Of a stretch of 51,427 bases of DNA, positions 18,278 to 27,692 are shown in pieces; position 1 is the first letter of the stretch, and each line of letters begins with the position of its first letter. Source of the stretch: Bacteroidales bacterium (GTDB lineage Bacteria > Bacteroidota > Bacteroidia > Bacteroidales > P3); contig JAISUE010000054.1 of NCBI GenBank assembly GCA_031272245.1, positions 1 to 51,427 on the forward strand, written 5' to 3'. The notes below the pieces were generated by a model. It was not told the origin of the DNA. It searched no databases and saw nothing but the letters and a program-made list of their open reading frames with translations. A program made the position numbers and the translations under genes.

Positions 18278-18601
18278 ATGTCAGATTCAAAAGACAATGC
18301 TATGTTTTTAAGACGCTGGAGAAGGAAAAAGTTATTGCAAAACATAAAGGCAGAACTTGAACCTTACGGAGTAAAATCTGCTTATGCTCACACACATTTT
18401 GTTCAGGGAGAAGAGAAACGTCCTAAAAATATCACAATATACGTTGAATTTCACGCCAATAACGACAATACTCTAGCAAATCAGGCAGACAGCATAATGG
18501 ATACGAAGTTTCGTCGAAAGAAAATCAACATTATAGATGTCAAAACGCTGCAACCTGCCATTTGGGACTTTGTTTTCAAGGATTTAACCCGTATTTTATA
18601 A
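18278..18601 (+). CDS. Degenerate minimal-nucleotidyltransferase-like protein
   Basis: 107 residues. The layout resembles small MNT-type nucleotidyltransferases: helix, YGVKSAYAHTHFVQGE where active members read YGVxxxxLFGSxARGE, then RPKNITIYVEF where they carry SDxDLLVEF, and KKINIIDVKTLQPAIWDFVFKDLTRIL where they read GRKVDLVTxxxLxPxI. In this alignment the GS pair and all three catalytic acids are replaced, so the protein would be inactive as an enzyme. No HEPN partner is adjacent. Alignment is from memory of the family; unrelated origin is possible. Located between rnfA and a glycosyltransferase. Confidence 0.5.
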   Translation: MSDSKDNAMFLRRWRRKKLLQNIKAELEPYGVKSAYAHTHFVQGEEKRPKNITIYVEFHANNDNTLANQADSIMDTKFRRKKINIIDVKTLQPAIWDFVFKDLTRIL

Positions 18602-18619
18602 CATACAATTCAGTCATTT

Positions 18620-19372
18620 ATGAAACTGTCCGCTGTCATTATAACTTTCAACGAAGAAAAAAACATTGAACGATGCCTGAAATCATTGCAGGGAATAGCA
18701 GATGAAATTCTTGTTATAGACAGTTACTCAACAGATAAAACGGAAGAAATTTGCCGAAAATTTGATGTCAAATTCATACAACATCGTTTTGAAGGTCATA
18801 TTGAGCAGAAAAACTATGCACTTTCCCTTGCTTTAAATGATTATGTCCTTTCTTTGGATGCGGATGAGGCTCTTTCGGAGGAATTATTTCAAAGTATCAA
18901 TGCTATAAAATCTCAAAATACTCCTGCTGATGCTTATTCCTTCAATCGTCTTACTAATTATTGCGGGAAATGGATTAAGCATAGCGGCTGGTATCCCGAT
19001 GTTAAAATTCGTTTATGGCAAAAAAAATCAGGCTGTTGGGGAGGAACAAACCCTCACGATAAAGTTATAATGCAGCCAAATACCGAAATAATTCACTTAA
19101 AGGGAGATTTGTTACATTATTCTTATTATTCTATTAGTGAGCATCTCAAACAAATAGAACGTTTTAGCACTATCGCTGCAGAACAGACAAAAAAGAAAGG
19201 ACATAAAGTATCATTCATTTCCATTATAATAAAGAGTAAATGGAAATTTGTTAGAGATTTTATTTTTAAAAGAGGCTTTTTAGATGGTAAAACAGGTTAT
19301 CAAGTTTGTAAACTATCAGCTTTTGCAACATATTTGAAGTATGTTAAAATTAGGGAATTCAATAAAAAATAA
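18620..19372 (+). CDS. Glycosyltransferase family 2, LPS-core type (WaaE/KdtX-like)
   Basis: 250 residues. GT-A fold signatures are at the start: LSAVIITFNEEKNIERCL, IADEILVIDSYSTDKTEEI, and the metal-binding LSLDADEAL. Then FNRLTNYCGKWIKHSGWYPD and RLWQKKSGCWGGTNPHDKV follow. This pattern matches the WaaE/LgtF-like group that adds hexose to the LPS inner core. No transmembrane anchor beyond a weak C-terminal hydrophobic patch. It overlaps the next gene, a heptosyltransferase-type GT9, by 32 bases, which supports a shared role in core oligosaccharide assembly. Exact donor and acceptor unknown. Confidence 0.85.
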   Translation: MKLSAVIITFNEEKNIERCLKSLQGIADEILVIDSYSTDKTEEICRKFDVKFIQHRFEGHIEQKNYALSLALNDYVLSLDADEALSEELFQSINAIKSQNTPADAYSFNRLTNYCGKWIKHSGWYPDVKIRLWQKKSGCWGGTNPHDKVIMQPNTEIIHLKGDLLHYSYYSISEHLKQIERFSTIAAEQTKKKGHKVSFISIIIKSKWKFVRDFIFKRGFLDGKTGYQVCKLSAFATYLKYVKIREFNKK

Positions 19373-20387
19373 TCCGATAATACTTATTTGTCGTACAGAT
19401 GGTTTGGGTGATGTCGTTTTAACTTTGCCTCTTGTTGGAATGATAAAAAAGTTATTACCGGAAAGTAGGATTATTTTTCTTGGAAAAGATTATACTTTTC
19501 CTGTAATTCAGTGTGATTGTGATATAGATCAATTTATTTCATGGGATAATCTTAAGATATTGTCTTATAAATCACAAATAAATTTTTTGAGAGAAAAAAA
19601 TATAGATATTGTTTTGCACGTATTTCCTGTTAAAGAAATTGTGCGACTTACTTATAAAGCAAGAATTCCTTTACGTATTTCAACATCTCACCGTATTTAT
19701 AACTTGTTATATTGTAATAAATTTCAAAGTTTTTCAAGACGAAAATCAAATTTACACGAAGCACAACTTAACATTTTGCTGTTGAAATCTTTGTTTTCTG
19801 ATCTGATTATTCCTGAATTGACAGATATTGTTCAATATATTAATTTTAAGCCTGTAACTTTTGCACCATTAGGTGATATAACAAAAGATAAATTTAATAT
19901 TATTCTGCATCCAAAATCAAAAGGCAATGGAAAAGAATGGGGAGAAGAAAATTTTAATCGTTTGATTTCTATTTTGCAATTGGATAAATTTAGGATTTTT
20001 GTTTGCGGAACACAGCAGGAAGGTGATAATATAAAAGATACAATACTTCAACCCAATATGGATAAAATAATAGATTTGACAGGCAAATTAACACTTTCTC
20101 AATATATTTCTCTTATTTCACAAGTAGATTGTCTTATAGCGTCAGGTACAGGTCCTTTACATATTTCTGGAGTATTGGGTAAGCTAACCATAGGTCTTTT
20201 TCCTCCAATTCGTCCAATGCATCCTGAACGTTGGCAACCTGTTGGTAAAAATGTTAAAATACTTTGTAAAAAGGATAAATGCAATAAATGTCGTAAAAAG
20301 GTAAGTTGTAAATGTATTCAAGATATACAACCGGAAGAAATAAGTCTTATTTTAAAACAACAATTAATTAGTAATAATAAAGTATAA
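19341..20387 (+). CDS. Glycosyltransferase family 9 (LPS heptosyltransferase-like)
   Basis: 348 residues. N-terminal LICRTDGLGDVVLTLPLVGMIKKLLP is the GT9 signature; IILHPKSKGNGKEWGEENF, FVCGTQQEGD and IASGTGPLHISGVLGKLTIGLFPPI form the nucleotide-sugar-binding C-terminal half. GT9 enzymes transfer heptose or related sugars to the LPS inner core. The ATG at 19341 overlaps the preceding glycosyltransferase by 32 bases. The tail contains five cysteines in 17 residues (CKKDKCNKCRKKVSCKC), a possible metal or structural cluster. Its stop lies 11 bases from the convergent lipoprotein gene. Confidence 0.88.
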   Translation: MLKLGNSIKNNPIILICRTDGLGDVVLTLPLVGMIKKLLPESRIIFLGKDYTFPVIQCDCDIDQFISWDNLKILSYKSQINFLREKNIDIVLHVFPVKEIVRLTYKARIPLRISTSHRIYNLLYCNKFQSFSRRKSNLHEAQLNILLLKSLFSDLIIPELTDIVQYINFKPVTFAPLGDITKDKFNIILHPKSKGNGKEWGEENFNRLISILQLDKFRIFVCGTQQEGDNIKDTILQPNMDKIIDLTGKLTLSQYISLISQVDCLIASGTGPLHISGVLGKLTIGLFPPIRPMHPERWQPVGKNVKILCKKDKCNKCRKKVSCKCIQDIQPEEISLILKQQLISNNKV

Positions 20388-20398
20388 CTTATTATTTG

Positions 20399-20929
20399 CT
20401 AATATCGTTTGTCTTCTACTAATCTTTTAGGAACATCTTTCAGTATTAATTTAGCATCTCTTTTATCCATTTCATCGTAAATATTAGTCATTTTACCGTT
20501 AAATGATACAGATATTTTGCTATCATCTTCACTTGTTATTTTAAAATCTCCGCTTTCAGAGTAAAAAAACATATCAAATTCCATCGTATTTGTGTTTTTA
20601 TTTTTGTAATACTCTACTTTGAATGAAGAAATATTACCATCAAGATTTCGGTTCAAATGAATCCAAAGTCTGTTTTTATACAAATCTGCCGTAGAAGAAT
20701 CACTGCAAGCAGTTATATCCATAAAACTTTGTTCTAAACCCTGCCCATAATATGCAAAAAATTCAGGTAAATTATTGTTTACGGTTGCGTTCCATTCAAT
20801 GTTACCCATTTCAAATATAACATTTTGATTAGTAGATTGACTAACAAGTGTTGTTTCCGTATCATTTTCCTTACAGGTAACAAATATTATACATGTAATC
20901 AATGCAAATAATAAAAAATACCTTTTCAT
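20399..20929 (-). CDS. Putative lipoprotein of unknown function
   Basis: 176 residues from the ATG at 20929, chosen because it starts a proper lipoprotein signal (MKRYFLLFALITCIIFVTC, Cys19); the frame extends 24 residues further upstream without sense. The mature part is polar and beta-rich (SFKVEYYKNKNTNTMEFDMFFYSESGDFKIT). No family recognised. It is monocistronic and convergent with the GT9 gene. It is probably an outer-membrane or periplasmic lipoprotein. Confidence 0.7.
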   Translation of the reverse strand: MKRYFLLFALITCIIFVTCKENDTETTLVSQSTNQNVIFEMGNIEWNATVNNNLPEFFAYYGQGLEQSFMDITACSDSSTADLYKNRLWIHLNRNLDGNISSFKVEYYKNKNTNTMEFDMFFYSESGDFKITSEDDSKISVSFNGKMTNIYDEMDKRDAKLILKDVPKRLVEDKRY

Positions 20930-21482
20930 ATAATAAAAATTTAAATGACAAAAATATATAATTTGTTTAATTTGACAATATTTTTGGTAGAAATAAGACA
21001 ATTTCTTTTAATATATAACAGTAAAATGTTAGCAAATGTAACCTTATCGTGCGACAAAACATTTATTCTAAATAGATTTATAGTGAATGATTTATACTTA
21101 TCATAGATTTACTAAAGTATTTGAAAAGGGAAAATACTTTTTTTAAGAGTTTTAATTACTTTATAATGTATGTGAATTGATATTAATGGGTGAATTTTTA
21201 TTATTTTAATCCTTTTTTATGAAGTTTGAGCAATAAATTTCAAATATCAAACATAATTTATTATTTTTTTCTCCTATTTATTTGGAAATATTATAATTAA
21301 AAATAATGGATAAAAAACAGCAAAAAAGTAGGTAAATAATTAAAATACATATAATTAAAGATTTGAATAAAAAAAATTTTTTCAACTTTTATTCATAATA
21401 ATTTTATTATTCAAAAAAAAAGTATTACTTTTGCAATCAAAAATTTAGAATAAATAAAATGTCTAATTATAATTTAAGTTTT
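20930..21482. other. AT-rich divergent intergenic region between lipoprotein and OmpA genes
   Basis: About 550 bases of very AT-rich sequence with no ORF worth calling. The right end carries the OmpA promoter (-7 box 21426-21433). A short upstream ATG at 21459 is in frame with OmpA. Nothing else recognised. Confidence 0.5.
21426..21433 (+). promoter_or_regulatory. -7 box for the OmpA-family gene
   Basis: TACTTTTG, a perfect TAnnTTTG, sits 50 bases before the ATG at 21483, following an A-run. A long leader is plausible for an abundant porin mRNA. Confidence 0.6.
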
Positions 21483-22751
21483 ATGAAAAAAATATTAGTT
21501 TTATTTTGCTTGATAATATTTGCTTGTATTGGTTTAAATGCACAAGAATATCAAACACAATCTCAAGAAAATCTTTATTGGAAAAATTTTAAAACGAATG
21601 GATTTTGGGATAATTGGGAAATTTCTGCAGGTATTGGTGTAGATTTCTTTGTTAGATTAGGAAATAGAGAAGGTATGACTAATCCTAAATTTGGAGATAT
21701 TCCTACGTTCTCTTTTGACATTTCTGTAGGAAAATGGTTTACGCCGGTGGTTGGTGCTCGTTTGCAGTTGCAAGGTCCCTCTGGGCATTCATACAAAAAG
21801 GGTACTACCGAGTTAATGGATTGGAATTATCTATTTATTCATTATGATCAAATGTGGAATTTAACAAACTGGTTTGTAGGTTATAAACCTGACAGAGTAT
21901 ATAATGGTATTTTAACCACAGGTTTTGGTTGGGCACATAGATTTGCAGGAACCGGTGATCCTAACGCTTCTATCGATTATAAGGGAAATAATAATGAATA
22001 TGCTATAGCTTTAGGTTACTTGAACAGATTCCGTGTTACTAATTCTTTATCACTGAATATTGATTTAAAATTTATGCTAACAAAACTTGATTTTGATTCA
22101 ATTGTGCCAGATATTAGAACAGGTTCTGAGAGATTTTCTATGGGTATTTCCGCAATGGCAGGCTTTACATACAAATTCCCTGTAAGCACTTGGGAGATTT
22201 CACCTGTTTGTCCTGACCTTGACCCTTATAATGATAGAATTGCAAGTCTTGAGAGTGATTTAGATAATGCAATGAAAGCACTTGATGAAGCTAACAAGCA
22301 GATAGCTGCTGATCAGGATGCAAAAGATAAATGTGCTAAGGAGTTAGAAGATGCTTTAGCAAAATTAAAAGAATGTCAATCAAGACCTGCTGCTCCTACA
22401 ACTGCAGCTGAAATTCAAAACACAGATGTTTCGTTCACTATATTCTTTGAGAAAGCAGATGTTTTAACAGCTGATGCACAAATTACAATCAGACAGATTG
22501 CGAATATCATTAAGAAGAATGACAAAAACACTTCTTACATGGTAGTTGGTTATGCTGATAAATCAACAGGAACTTATCAAGGAAATATGAATATCAGTAA
22601 AAAACGTGCTGAAAAAGTTCGTGCTGCATTGATAAAAGAAGGAGTTAGAAATACACAAATCAAAGTGGATTGGAGAGGAGATACTGAACAACCTTACAGT
22701 GCAGAATCAGGTATTCTGAATAGAGTTGTAGTTGTTACAATGATAAAGTAA
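21483..22751 (+). CDS. OmpA-family outer-membrane protein
   Basis: 422 residues from ATG 21483 (MKKILVLFCLIIFACIGLNAQ, cleaved before Gln-Glu); an in-frame ATG at 21459 would add eight residues before the signal. An eight-stranded beta-barrel-like part (about 25-225; aromatic alternating strands, ending FTYKFPVSTWEIS) is followed by a coiled coil (DRIASLESDLDNAMKALDEA, about 245-295). Then a C-terminal OmpA peptidoglycan-binding domain (about 305-420; VSFTIFFEKADVL, GYADKSTGTYQGNMNISKKRAEKVRAAL, LNRVVVVT). The layout resembles P. gingivalis Pgm6/7-type major porins linking outer membrane and wall. Monocistronic with a strong terminator. Confidence 0.92.
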   Translation: MKKILVLFCLIIFACIGLNAQEYQTQSQENLYWKNFKTNGFWDNWEISAGIGVDFFVRLGNREGMTNPKFGDIPTFSFDISVGKWFTPVVGARLQLQGPSGHSYKKGTTELMDWNYLFIHYDQMWNLTNWFVGYKPDRVYNGILTTGFGWAHRFAGTGDPNASIDYKGNNNEYAIALGYLNRFRVTNSLSLNIDLKFMLTKLDFDSIVPDIRTGSERFSMGISAMAGFTYKFPVSTWEISPVCPDLDPYNDRIASLESDLDNAMKALDEANKQIAADQDAKDKCAKELEDALAKLKECQSRPAAPTTAAEIQNTDVSFTIFFEKADVLTADAQITIRQIANIIKKNDKNTSYMVVGYADKSTGTYQGNMNISKKRAEKVRAALIKEGVRNTQIKVDWRGDTEQPYSAESGILNRVVVVTMIK

Positions 22752-22775
22752 GCTTGTTAAAATTATAACACATAT

Positions 22776-22812
22776 AAGAGTCTTTTGATAATTATCAAAA
22801 GGCTCTTTTTTT
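22776..22812 (+). terminator. Strong Rho-independent terminator after the OmpA gene
   Basis: A 16-bp hairpin: AAGAG (22776-22780) with CTCTT (22803-22807), one T-G wobble, then CTTTTGATAA with TTATCAAAAG, followed by a T run ending at 22812. Confidence 0.93.
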
Positions 22813-23148
22813 ACTATGCAGATATAAATCTATCATAATTACAATCGGCAATTAAAACCGTCCATTATTTTCAGATAATGAAACTTTTTAACAATTACTC
22901 TATTCTCACGTTTTGATAAGATTGGCTAACAATATACTTTGTTGTATTATTGATTGTATATAATAAATGTTACATGGCTTTATCTTCCGTACATATTTTG
23001 CTTGTAAAATTTTCAGAGTATATTAAAATAAATGGGGTTTAATAAAGATAAATGTTTGCGATTATTACTGTATTTTCATATTTATATTACAATTCATAAT
23101 AATAAGATACTGTAATTATAAATAGAATAATATATAAATGAAATAAAA
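22813..23148. other. Convergent intergenic region, nothing recognised
   Basis: 336 AT-rich bases between the OmpA terminator and the 3' end of uvrB. No ORF, RNA or clear repeat seen. Confidence 0.5.
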
Positions 23149-25143
23149 CTATTCTTTTATCAGTTCTTTTAGTTCCTTTATTTCATCTCGATATTTTGCC
23201 GCAATAAGAAAATCAAAATCTTTTATAGCTTGCTGCATAAGTTCTTCTAAAGAACGTATTTCTTTTTTCAGATCTTTTTGGGAAAGAATCAAACGACGTT
23301 TTTGTTTTTCTTCAATATTTACAGACTTTGTTAGAGAAATTTCATTGTGATGCTTATTTAGTGTGTCCTTTATTGGTGAGTGAATTTGTTTTGGAATGAT
23401 ATTGTATTTTTGATTATAAGCTATTTGTGTTGTTCTGTTACGATTGTTTTCGTTGATTGCTCTCTGCATTGACCCTGTGATTTTATCTCCATATAATATA
23501 GCTTTGCTGTGAATATTACGAGCTGCACGTCCTATAGTTTGTATCAGAGCTTTATCTGAACGTAAAAAGCCTTCTTTGTCAGCATCAAGTATTGCAACAA
23601 GTGCAACTTCTGGAATATCTAAACCTTCACGCAAAAGATTTACCCCAATAAGTACATCAAATGCTCCAAGTCGTAATTCTCGTATTATTTCAACACGTTC
23701 CAAAGTCTCAACATCAGAATGAATATATTTGTTTTTTACATCAAGTTTTGTTAGATAATTACTTAACTCTTCTGCCATTCGTTTAGTTAATGTAGTAACA
23801 AGCACACGTTCTTCATTAGCAACAACTTTATGTATTTCTTCTAAAAGATCATCAACCTGATTACTTGCAGGACGTACTTCTATTTCCGGGTCTAATAAAC
23901 CGGTAGGGCGTATTAGTTGCTCAACTACTACACCTTCCGATTCATTGATTTCATAATCAGAAGGTGTAGCACTGACATATATTGTTTGTGGTTGTAATGA
24001 ATGAAATTCATCAAAGCGCAAAGGACGGTTATCTAAAGCCGAAGGCAATCTAAAGCCGTATTCTATTAAATTTACTTTTCTTGAATGATCTCCACCATAC
24101 ATTGCGTGAATTTGAGGAACTGTTACATGACTTTCATCAATAACCATAAGGAAATCATTAGGAAAAAAATCTAACAGACAAAAAGGGCGTTCGCCTTCTT
24201 TTCTTCGGTCAAAGTAGCGAGAATAATTTTCAACTCCGGCACAATAGTTCATTTCTTGTAACATTTCTAAATCATTTGATACTCTATCCTCTATTCTTTT
24301 TGCTTCAAGTTCTCTTCCCTGTTCCCTAAACCATTCAGATCTTTTAAACATATCAATTTGTATTTCTCTTATTGCAGTATTGATAGTTTCCTTATTGGTA
24401 AGAAAATGTCCGGCAGGATAGATAACTATATTATTTTTCTTTTCTAAAGTTTGTCCGTTTTGTGGATTGATAACGGAAAGCGATTCTATCTCATCATCAA
24501 ACATTGATATTCTGTATGCATAATTATCATACGCTGGAAAAACATCAATAGTATCACCCATAACTCTAAACTTTCCTCTGGAAAATTCTATTTGATTTCT
24601 TGAATATAAACTATCAACAAGAGTAAGCATAAATTTGTTTCTCTCCAATTTATCACCTACGTTCAAATATATAGTTCCTTCTCGAAAATCATTAGGGTTT
24701 CCTATTCCATATAAACAAGATACGGAACTAACAACAATCACATCACGCCTACCACTCAACAAAGATGAAGTAGTATTAAGTCTCAATGCATCTAAATCAT
24801 CATTTATTGCAAGGTCTTTTTCTATATAAGTATTAGTTTGCACAATATATGCCTCAGGTTGAAAGTAATCGTAATAAGAAACAAAGTATTCTACTGCATT
24901 ATCTGGAAAAAAATTTTTAAATTCACTGTAAAGTTGAGCTGCAAGTGTTTTATTATGGCTAATAATTAAAGTTGGACGTTTTAATTTTTGAATGGCATTT
25001 GCGATAGTAAATGTTTTGCCGGAGCCTGTTACACCTTGTAAAACTATAGCATTTGCACCATCATTTATTCCTTTAACTAATTGATTTATTGCTTGAGGTT
25101 GGTCTCCTGTTGGAGAAAAATTAGATTTTAATTTGAAGTCCAT
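23149..25143 (-). CDS. uvrB: Excinuclease ABC subunit B
   Basis: 664 residues, the normal UvrB length. It is the damage-verifying helicase-like subunit of nucleotide excision repair, loaded by UvrA and recruiting UvrC. Seen: Walker A GVTGSGKT (about 38-45), the beta-hairpin inserted in DNA (YYDYFQPEAYI), DESHVTVPQIHAM, motif V/VI region (GVNLLREGLDIPEVALV, QTIGRAARN), and a C-terminal UvrC-binding helical hairpin (LEELMQQAIKDFDFLIAAKY). It is last in a leftward run after the PHP phosphatase (14 bases) and the U32-family gene. Confidence 0.97.
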   Translation of the reverse strand: MDFKLKSNFSPTGDQPQAINQLVKGINDGANAIVLQGVTGSGKTFTIANAIQKLKRPTLIISHNKTLAAQLYSEFKNFFPDNAVEYFVSYYDYFQPEAYIVQTNTYIEKDLAINDDLDALRLNTTSSLLSGRRDVIVVSSVSCLYGIGNPNDFREGTIYLNVGDKLERNKFMLTLVDSLYSRNQIEFSRGKFRVMGDTIDVFPAYDNYAYRISMFDDEIESLSVINPQNGQTLEKKNNIVIYPAGHFLTNKETINTAIREIQIDMFKRSEWFREQGRELEAKRIEDRVSNDLEMLQEMNYCAGVENYSRYFDRRKEGERPFCLLDFFPNDFLMVIDESHVTVPQIHAMYGGDHSRKVNLIEYGFRLPSALDNRPLRFDEFHSLQPQTIYVSATPSDYEINESEGVVVEQLIRPTGLLDPEIEVRPASNQVDDLLEEIHKVVANEERVLVTTLTKRMAEELSNYLTKLDVKNKYIHSDVETLERVEIIRELRLGAFDVLIGVNLLREGLDIPEVALVAILDADKEGFLRSDKALIQTIGRAARNIHSKAILYGDKITGSMQRAINENNRNRTTQIAYNQKYNIIPKQIHSPIKDTLNKHHNEISLTKSVNIEEKQKRRLILSQKDLKKEIRSLEELMQQAIKDFDFLIAAKYRDEIKELKELIKE

Positions 25144-25157
25144 ATATGGTTAATATT

Positions 25158-26009
25158 TTAATTTAATGCTTTTGCTTTCCACCCTTGTTCATAATACCAA
25201 ACTTCTTTAAAGCCTGTTGTTTTTAGAAGGTTTAATGTCTCTTCAAACAGTAAATCTATTTCTTCGGTTTTATGACAGTCAGTGGAAATTGTAACAGGAA
25301 TTTCCATATCTTTCATAACTTTAAACCATTTTTGAGAAGGGAAATAATCATAATAACGTTTTTTATAAAGACCTCTTGTGTTTATTTCTATAACAGTTTT
25401 ATTGTTTTTTTTTACACATTCCAACGTTTCATAAACAAGATTTTCATACCATTTATCATTTTCTGAAAAAAAACGTTCTTTATTGTGCATCTTTATTTTG
25501 TCAAAGTGTCCTAAAATATCGGGTTTAGTTTTAACAATCATTTCATTAGTTTGAGCAAAAAAAGTTTTTACTCCTTTATGAACATCACAATGAAATACCG
25601 ATTCAAGTTCTTTATCGTACGTTTCCTGACTACTCCCGTCAATAAACCATATATTATTGTTTATTCCTTTTTCTTTAACCATGTGAACAGAACCTATAAA
25701 GTAATCAAGATTATATTTTTGAGCCTGTCTGTCTATATTTTCCATAATATTGGGGATATAGTCAAACTCCATTGCAGAATATAGATGTATTTTGTCTGCA
25801 TAAATATTTTTCAGTCTGCTACATTCCATCAGGTAATCTTGAACTTTATTTTGAGGTATTGCAAATTTATTTTCAAAAGGTACAGGTGCATGAGAGGAAA
25901 ATCCATAATGCGTTAAACCAAGAGCAATAGCTTTTTTTACCATTTCTTCCAAAGAGTTTTTCCCATCGCAAAAATTACTGTGAGAATGAAAGTTAAATTT
26001 TTGTAACAT
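25158..26009 (-). CDS. PHP-domain phosphatase, histidinol-phosphatase type (HisK family)
   Basis: 283 residues. The PHP metal-binding motifs are visible: FHSHSNFCDGKNSLEEM near the start, then HYGFSSHAP, YFIGSVHMV, DILGHFDKI, EINTRGLYKK and ISTDCHKTEEI. These are the trinuclear-metal ligands of the HisK-type histidinol-phosphate phosphatase, which makes histidinol in histidine synthesis. No other his gene is nearby, so a different phosphoester substrate is possible. It starts 3 bases after the U32-family stop and ends 14 bases before uvrB, clearly one transcript. Confidence 0.82.
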   Translation of the reverse strand: MLQKFNFHSHSNFCDGKNSLEEMVKKAIALGLTHYGFSSHAPVPFENKFAIPQNKVQDYLMECSRLKNIYADKIHLYSAMEFDYIPNIMENIDRQAQKYNLDYFIGSVHMVKEKGINNNIWFIDGSSQETYDKELESVFHCDVHKGVKTFFAQTNEMIVKTKPDILGHFDKIKMHNKERFFSENDKWYENLVYETLECVKKNNKTVIEINTRGLYKKRYYDYFPSQKWFKVMKDMEIPVTISTDCHKTEEIDLLFEETLNLLKTTGFKEVWYYEQGWKAKALN

Positions 26010-26012
26010 GAC

Positions 26013-27260
26013 TTAATCCCTTTCTGTTTGCCTTACAATATAAACTTTATCACCGCGTCTGACAAGTTTTTTTGCAGGTATTGAACACATTTCTCCTTTA
26101 ATTGTGCTTTTAACAGGTCGTAAATCTACACGTATTTCTTCTATTTTATCTTCATAAACACCAGTTGTTTTACCCATTATGTATATGTTATCTCCTATTT
26201 CTAATTTTCCACTTTGCATTTGTATTTCCGCTACATTTATTTTCGCAAAATAATTAGTTATCAAACCAACATATTCTTTTGTAGTTGTAGCTTGTGAACC
26301 ATATTTTTCAGTCCATGCCCCAACTTTTTGCCCTAAATAATATCCATTCCAAAAGCCTCTATTATAAACTTTTGCTAAATCTTCATTCCATTTTTTAAGA
26401 TTTTGTTCGTTCCAACAGCCATCAAAGTAAGCATTAACGGCATCTTTATATGTACGTGTTACTATTTTTACATATTCGGGACTGCGACCTCTTCCCTCTA
26501 TTTTCAAAACTCTTACTCCGGCATCAAGTATTTTGTCCAAAAAATCTATTGTTTTTAAGTCTTTTGGAGACATAATATATTTATTATCTATGGCAAGTTC
26601 TGTTTCCCCGTCAAGATCTGTAACTTTATATGGTCGCCTGCAAAACTGCAAACATTGACCTCTGTTAGCTGATTTATTGGCATTATCTAAAGAAATGTAA
26701 CATTTTCCCGATATAGCCATACATAAAGCTCCATGAACAAAACATTCTATTTCTAAAATTCTGCCACTTGCTCCACGAATATTTTCATTTTTTATCCACG
26801 CAGTAATATCTTTTACCTGTTTTAAGCTTAATTCTCTTGCAGTAACAATTACGTCGGCAAATTGAGAATAAAACTTCACAGCTTCTCTGTTTGTTATATT
26901 ACACTGAGTAGAAAGATGTATTTCAATTCCTTGCTGGCGTGCATAAGAAATAACAGCAAAATCAGATGCAATTATGGCACTAACTCCGCATGTTTTTGCG
27001 GTGTCAATAATTTGTTTCATATACTCTAATTCATCATCATAAATAACGGTATTCATTGTTAAATAAGTTCGTACTTTATGTTTCTGTGCAATTTTAACAA
27101 TCTGTCGTAAATCATCAATAGAAAAATTGTTTGATGAGGCTGAACGCATATTTAAATATCCAATACCAAAATAAATGCTGTCGGTTCCTGCTTCTATTGC
27201 AGCCATAAGAGCTTCATAAGAACCTACAGGAGACATAATTTCTACTTTGTTAGAAGTCAT
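26013..27260 (-). CDS. U32-family protein, probable prephenate-dependent RNA hydroxylase (TrhP/RlhA type)
   Basis: 415 residues. Family marks: the N-terminal IMSPVGSYEALMAAIEAGTDSIYFG barrel start, HLSTQCNITN, and the cysteine signature ECFVHGALCMAISGKC...NRGQCLQFCRRPY (about 165-205), which in TrhP/RlhA/UbiU relatives binds an Fe-S cluster. A small C-terminal beta-barrel follows (about 335-410). E. coli members TrhP (tRNA U34) and RlhA (23S rRNA) hydroxylate RNA and need prephenate. The 'collagenase/peptidase U32' label is historical. It heads the leftward operon with PHP and uvrB. Divergently placed, about 600 bases away, is the chorismate mutase that makes prephenate. Confidence 0.85.
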   Translation of the reverse strand: MTSNKVEIMSPVGSYEALMAAIEAGTDSIYFGIGYLNMRSASSNNFSIDDLRQIVKIAQKHKVRTYLTMNTVIYDDELEYMKQIIDTAKTCGVSAIIASDFAVISYARQQGIEIHLSTQCNITNREAVKFYSQFADVIVTARELSLKQVKDITAWIKNENIRGASGRILEIECFVHGALCMAISGKCYISLDNANKSANRGQCLQFCRRPYKVTDLDGETELAIDNKYIMSPKDLKTIDFLDKILDAGVRVLKIEGRGRSPEYVKIVTRTYKDAVNAYFDGCWNEQNLKKWNEDLAKVYNRGFWNGYYLGQKVGAWTEKYGSQATTTKEYVGLITNYFAKINVAEIQMQSGKLEIGDNIYIMGKTTGVYEDKIEEIRVDLRPVKSTIKGEMCSIPAKKLVRRGDKVYIVRQTERD

Positions 27261-27692
27261 TTGTTATAATTTTGTTGATACAAGATAATTACGAAAATTA
27301 TCTTCTTATTTAGAGAAAGCAAAAATACATAAAAGTTTATAATACATTCTTCAATATTTTATGACAATTAAATTTATGATAATTAAAATGATTTTTCTTT
27401 ATTTAACCTGACATTGTAGAGTAAAAGAAATAATTGTATTTTTTCTTAATTTTATTGATGAAAAATAGTGTTTAAATTATATTTATCTTGATAAAAATTT
27501 GAAAATATATATATCTGAATTATTTATTACAGCAGTCGGTGAAAATAAATGTTTATTAAGACAGTTTAAGTTTTATGTTATATATATTTCAGATGTTACT
27601 GTCTGATTTTTAAAGTATTTTTTATCATACAATATAAAAATATTTGTTACGTTTTCCTTATGTAATTATTTATAAATTAAAAAATTTAATCT
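27261..27692. other. Divergent regulatory region between the U32 and DAHPS operons
   Basis: 432 bases. It holds a 7-bp inverted repeat GATAATT/AATTATC (27284-27290 / 27296-27302) near the U32 start and a minus-strand -7 box TATTTTTG (27327-27320). The right half is AT-rich without a clean promoter. No riboswitch or peptide leader was recognised. Confidence 0.5.
27320..27327 (-). promoter_or_regulatory. -7 box for the U32-PHP-uvrB operon
   Basis: The plus-strand CAAAAATA reads TATTTTTG leftward, matching TAnnTTTG, about 60 bases upstream of the U32 start. Confidence 0.4.

Noticed and set aside
27261-27692. Search for a tryptophan/phenylalanine leader peptide or riboswitch upstream of DAHPS-CM
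   Set aside because: No aromatic-rich short ORF or terminator/antiterminator pair seen; the 56-residue ORF is acidic and ordinary in composition.
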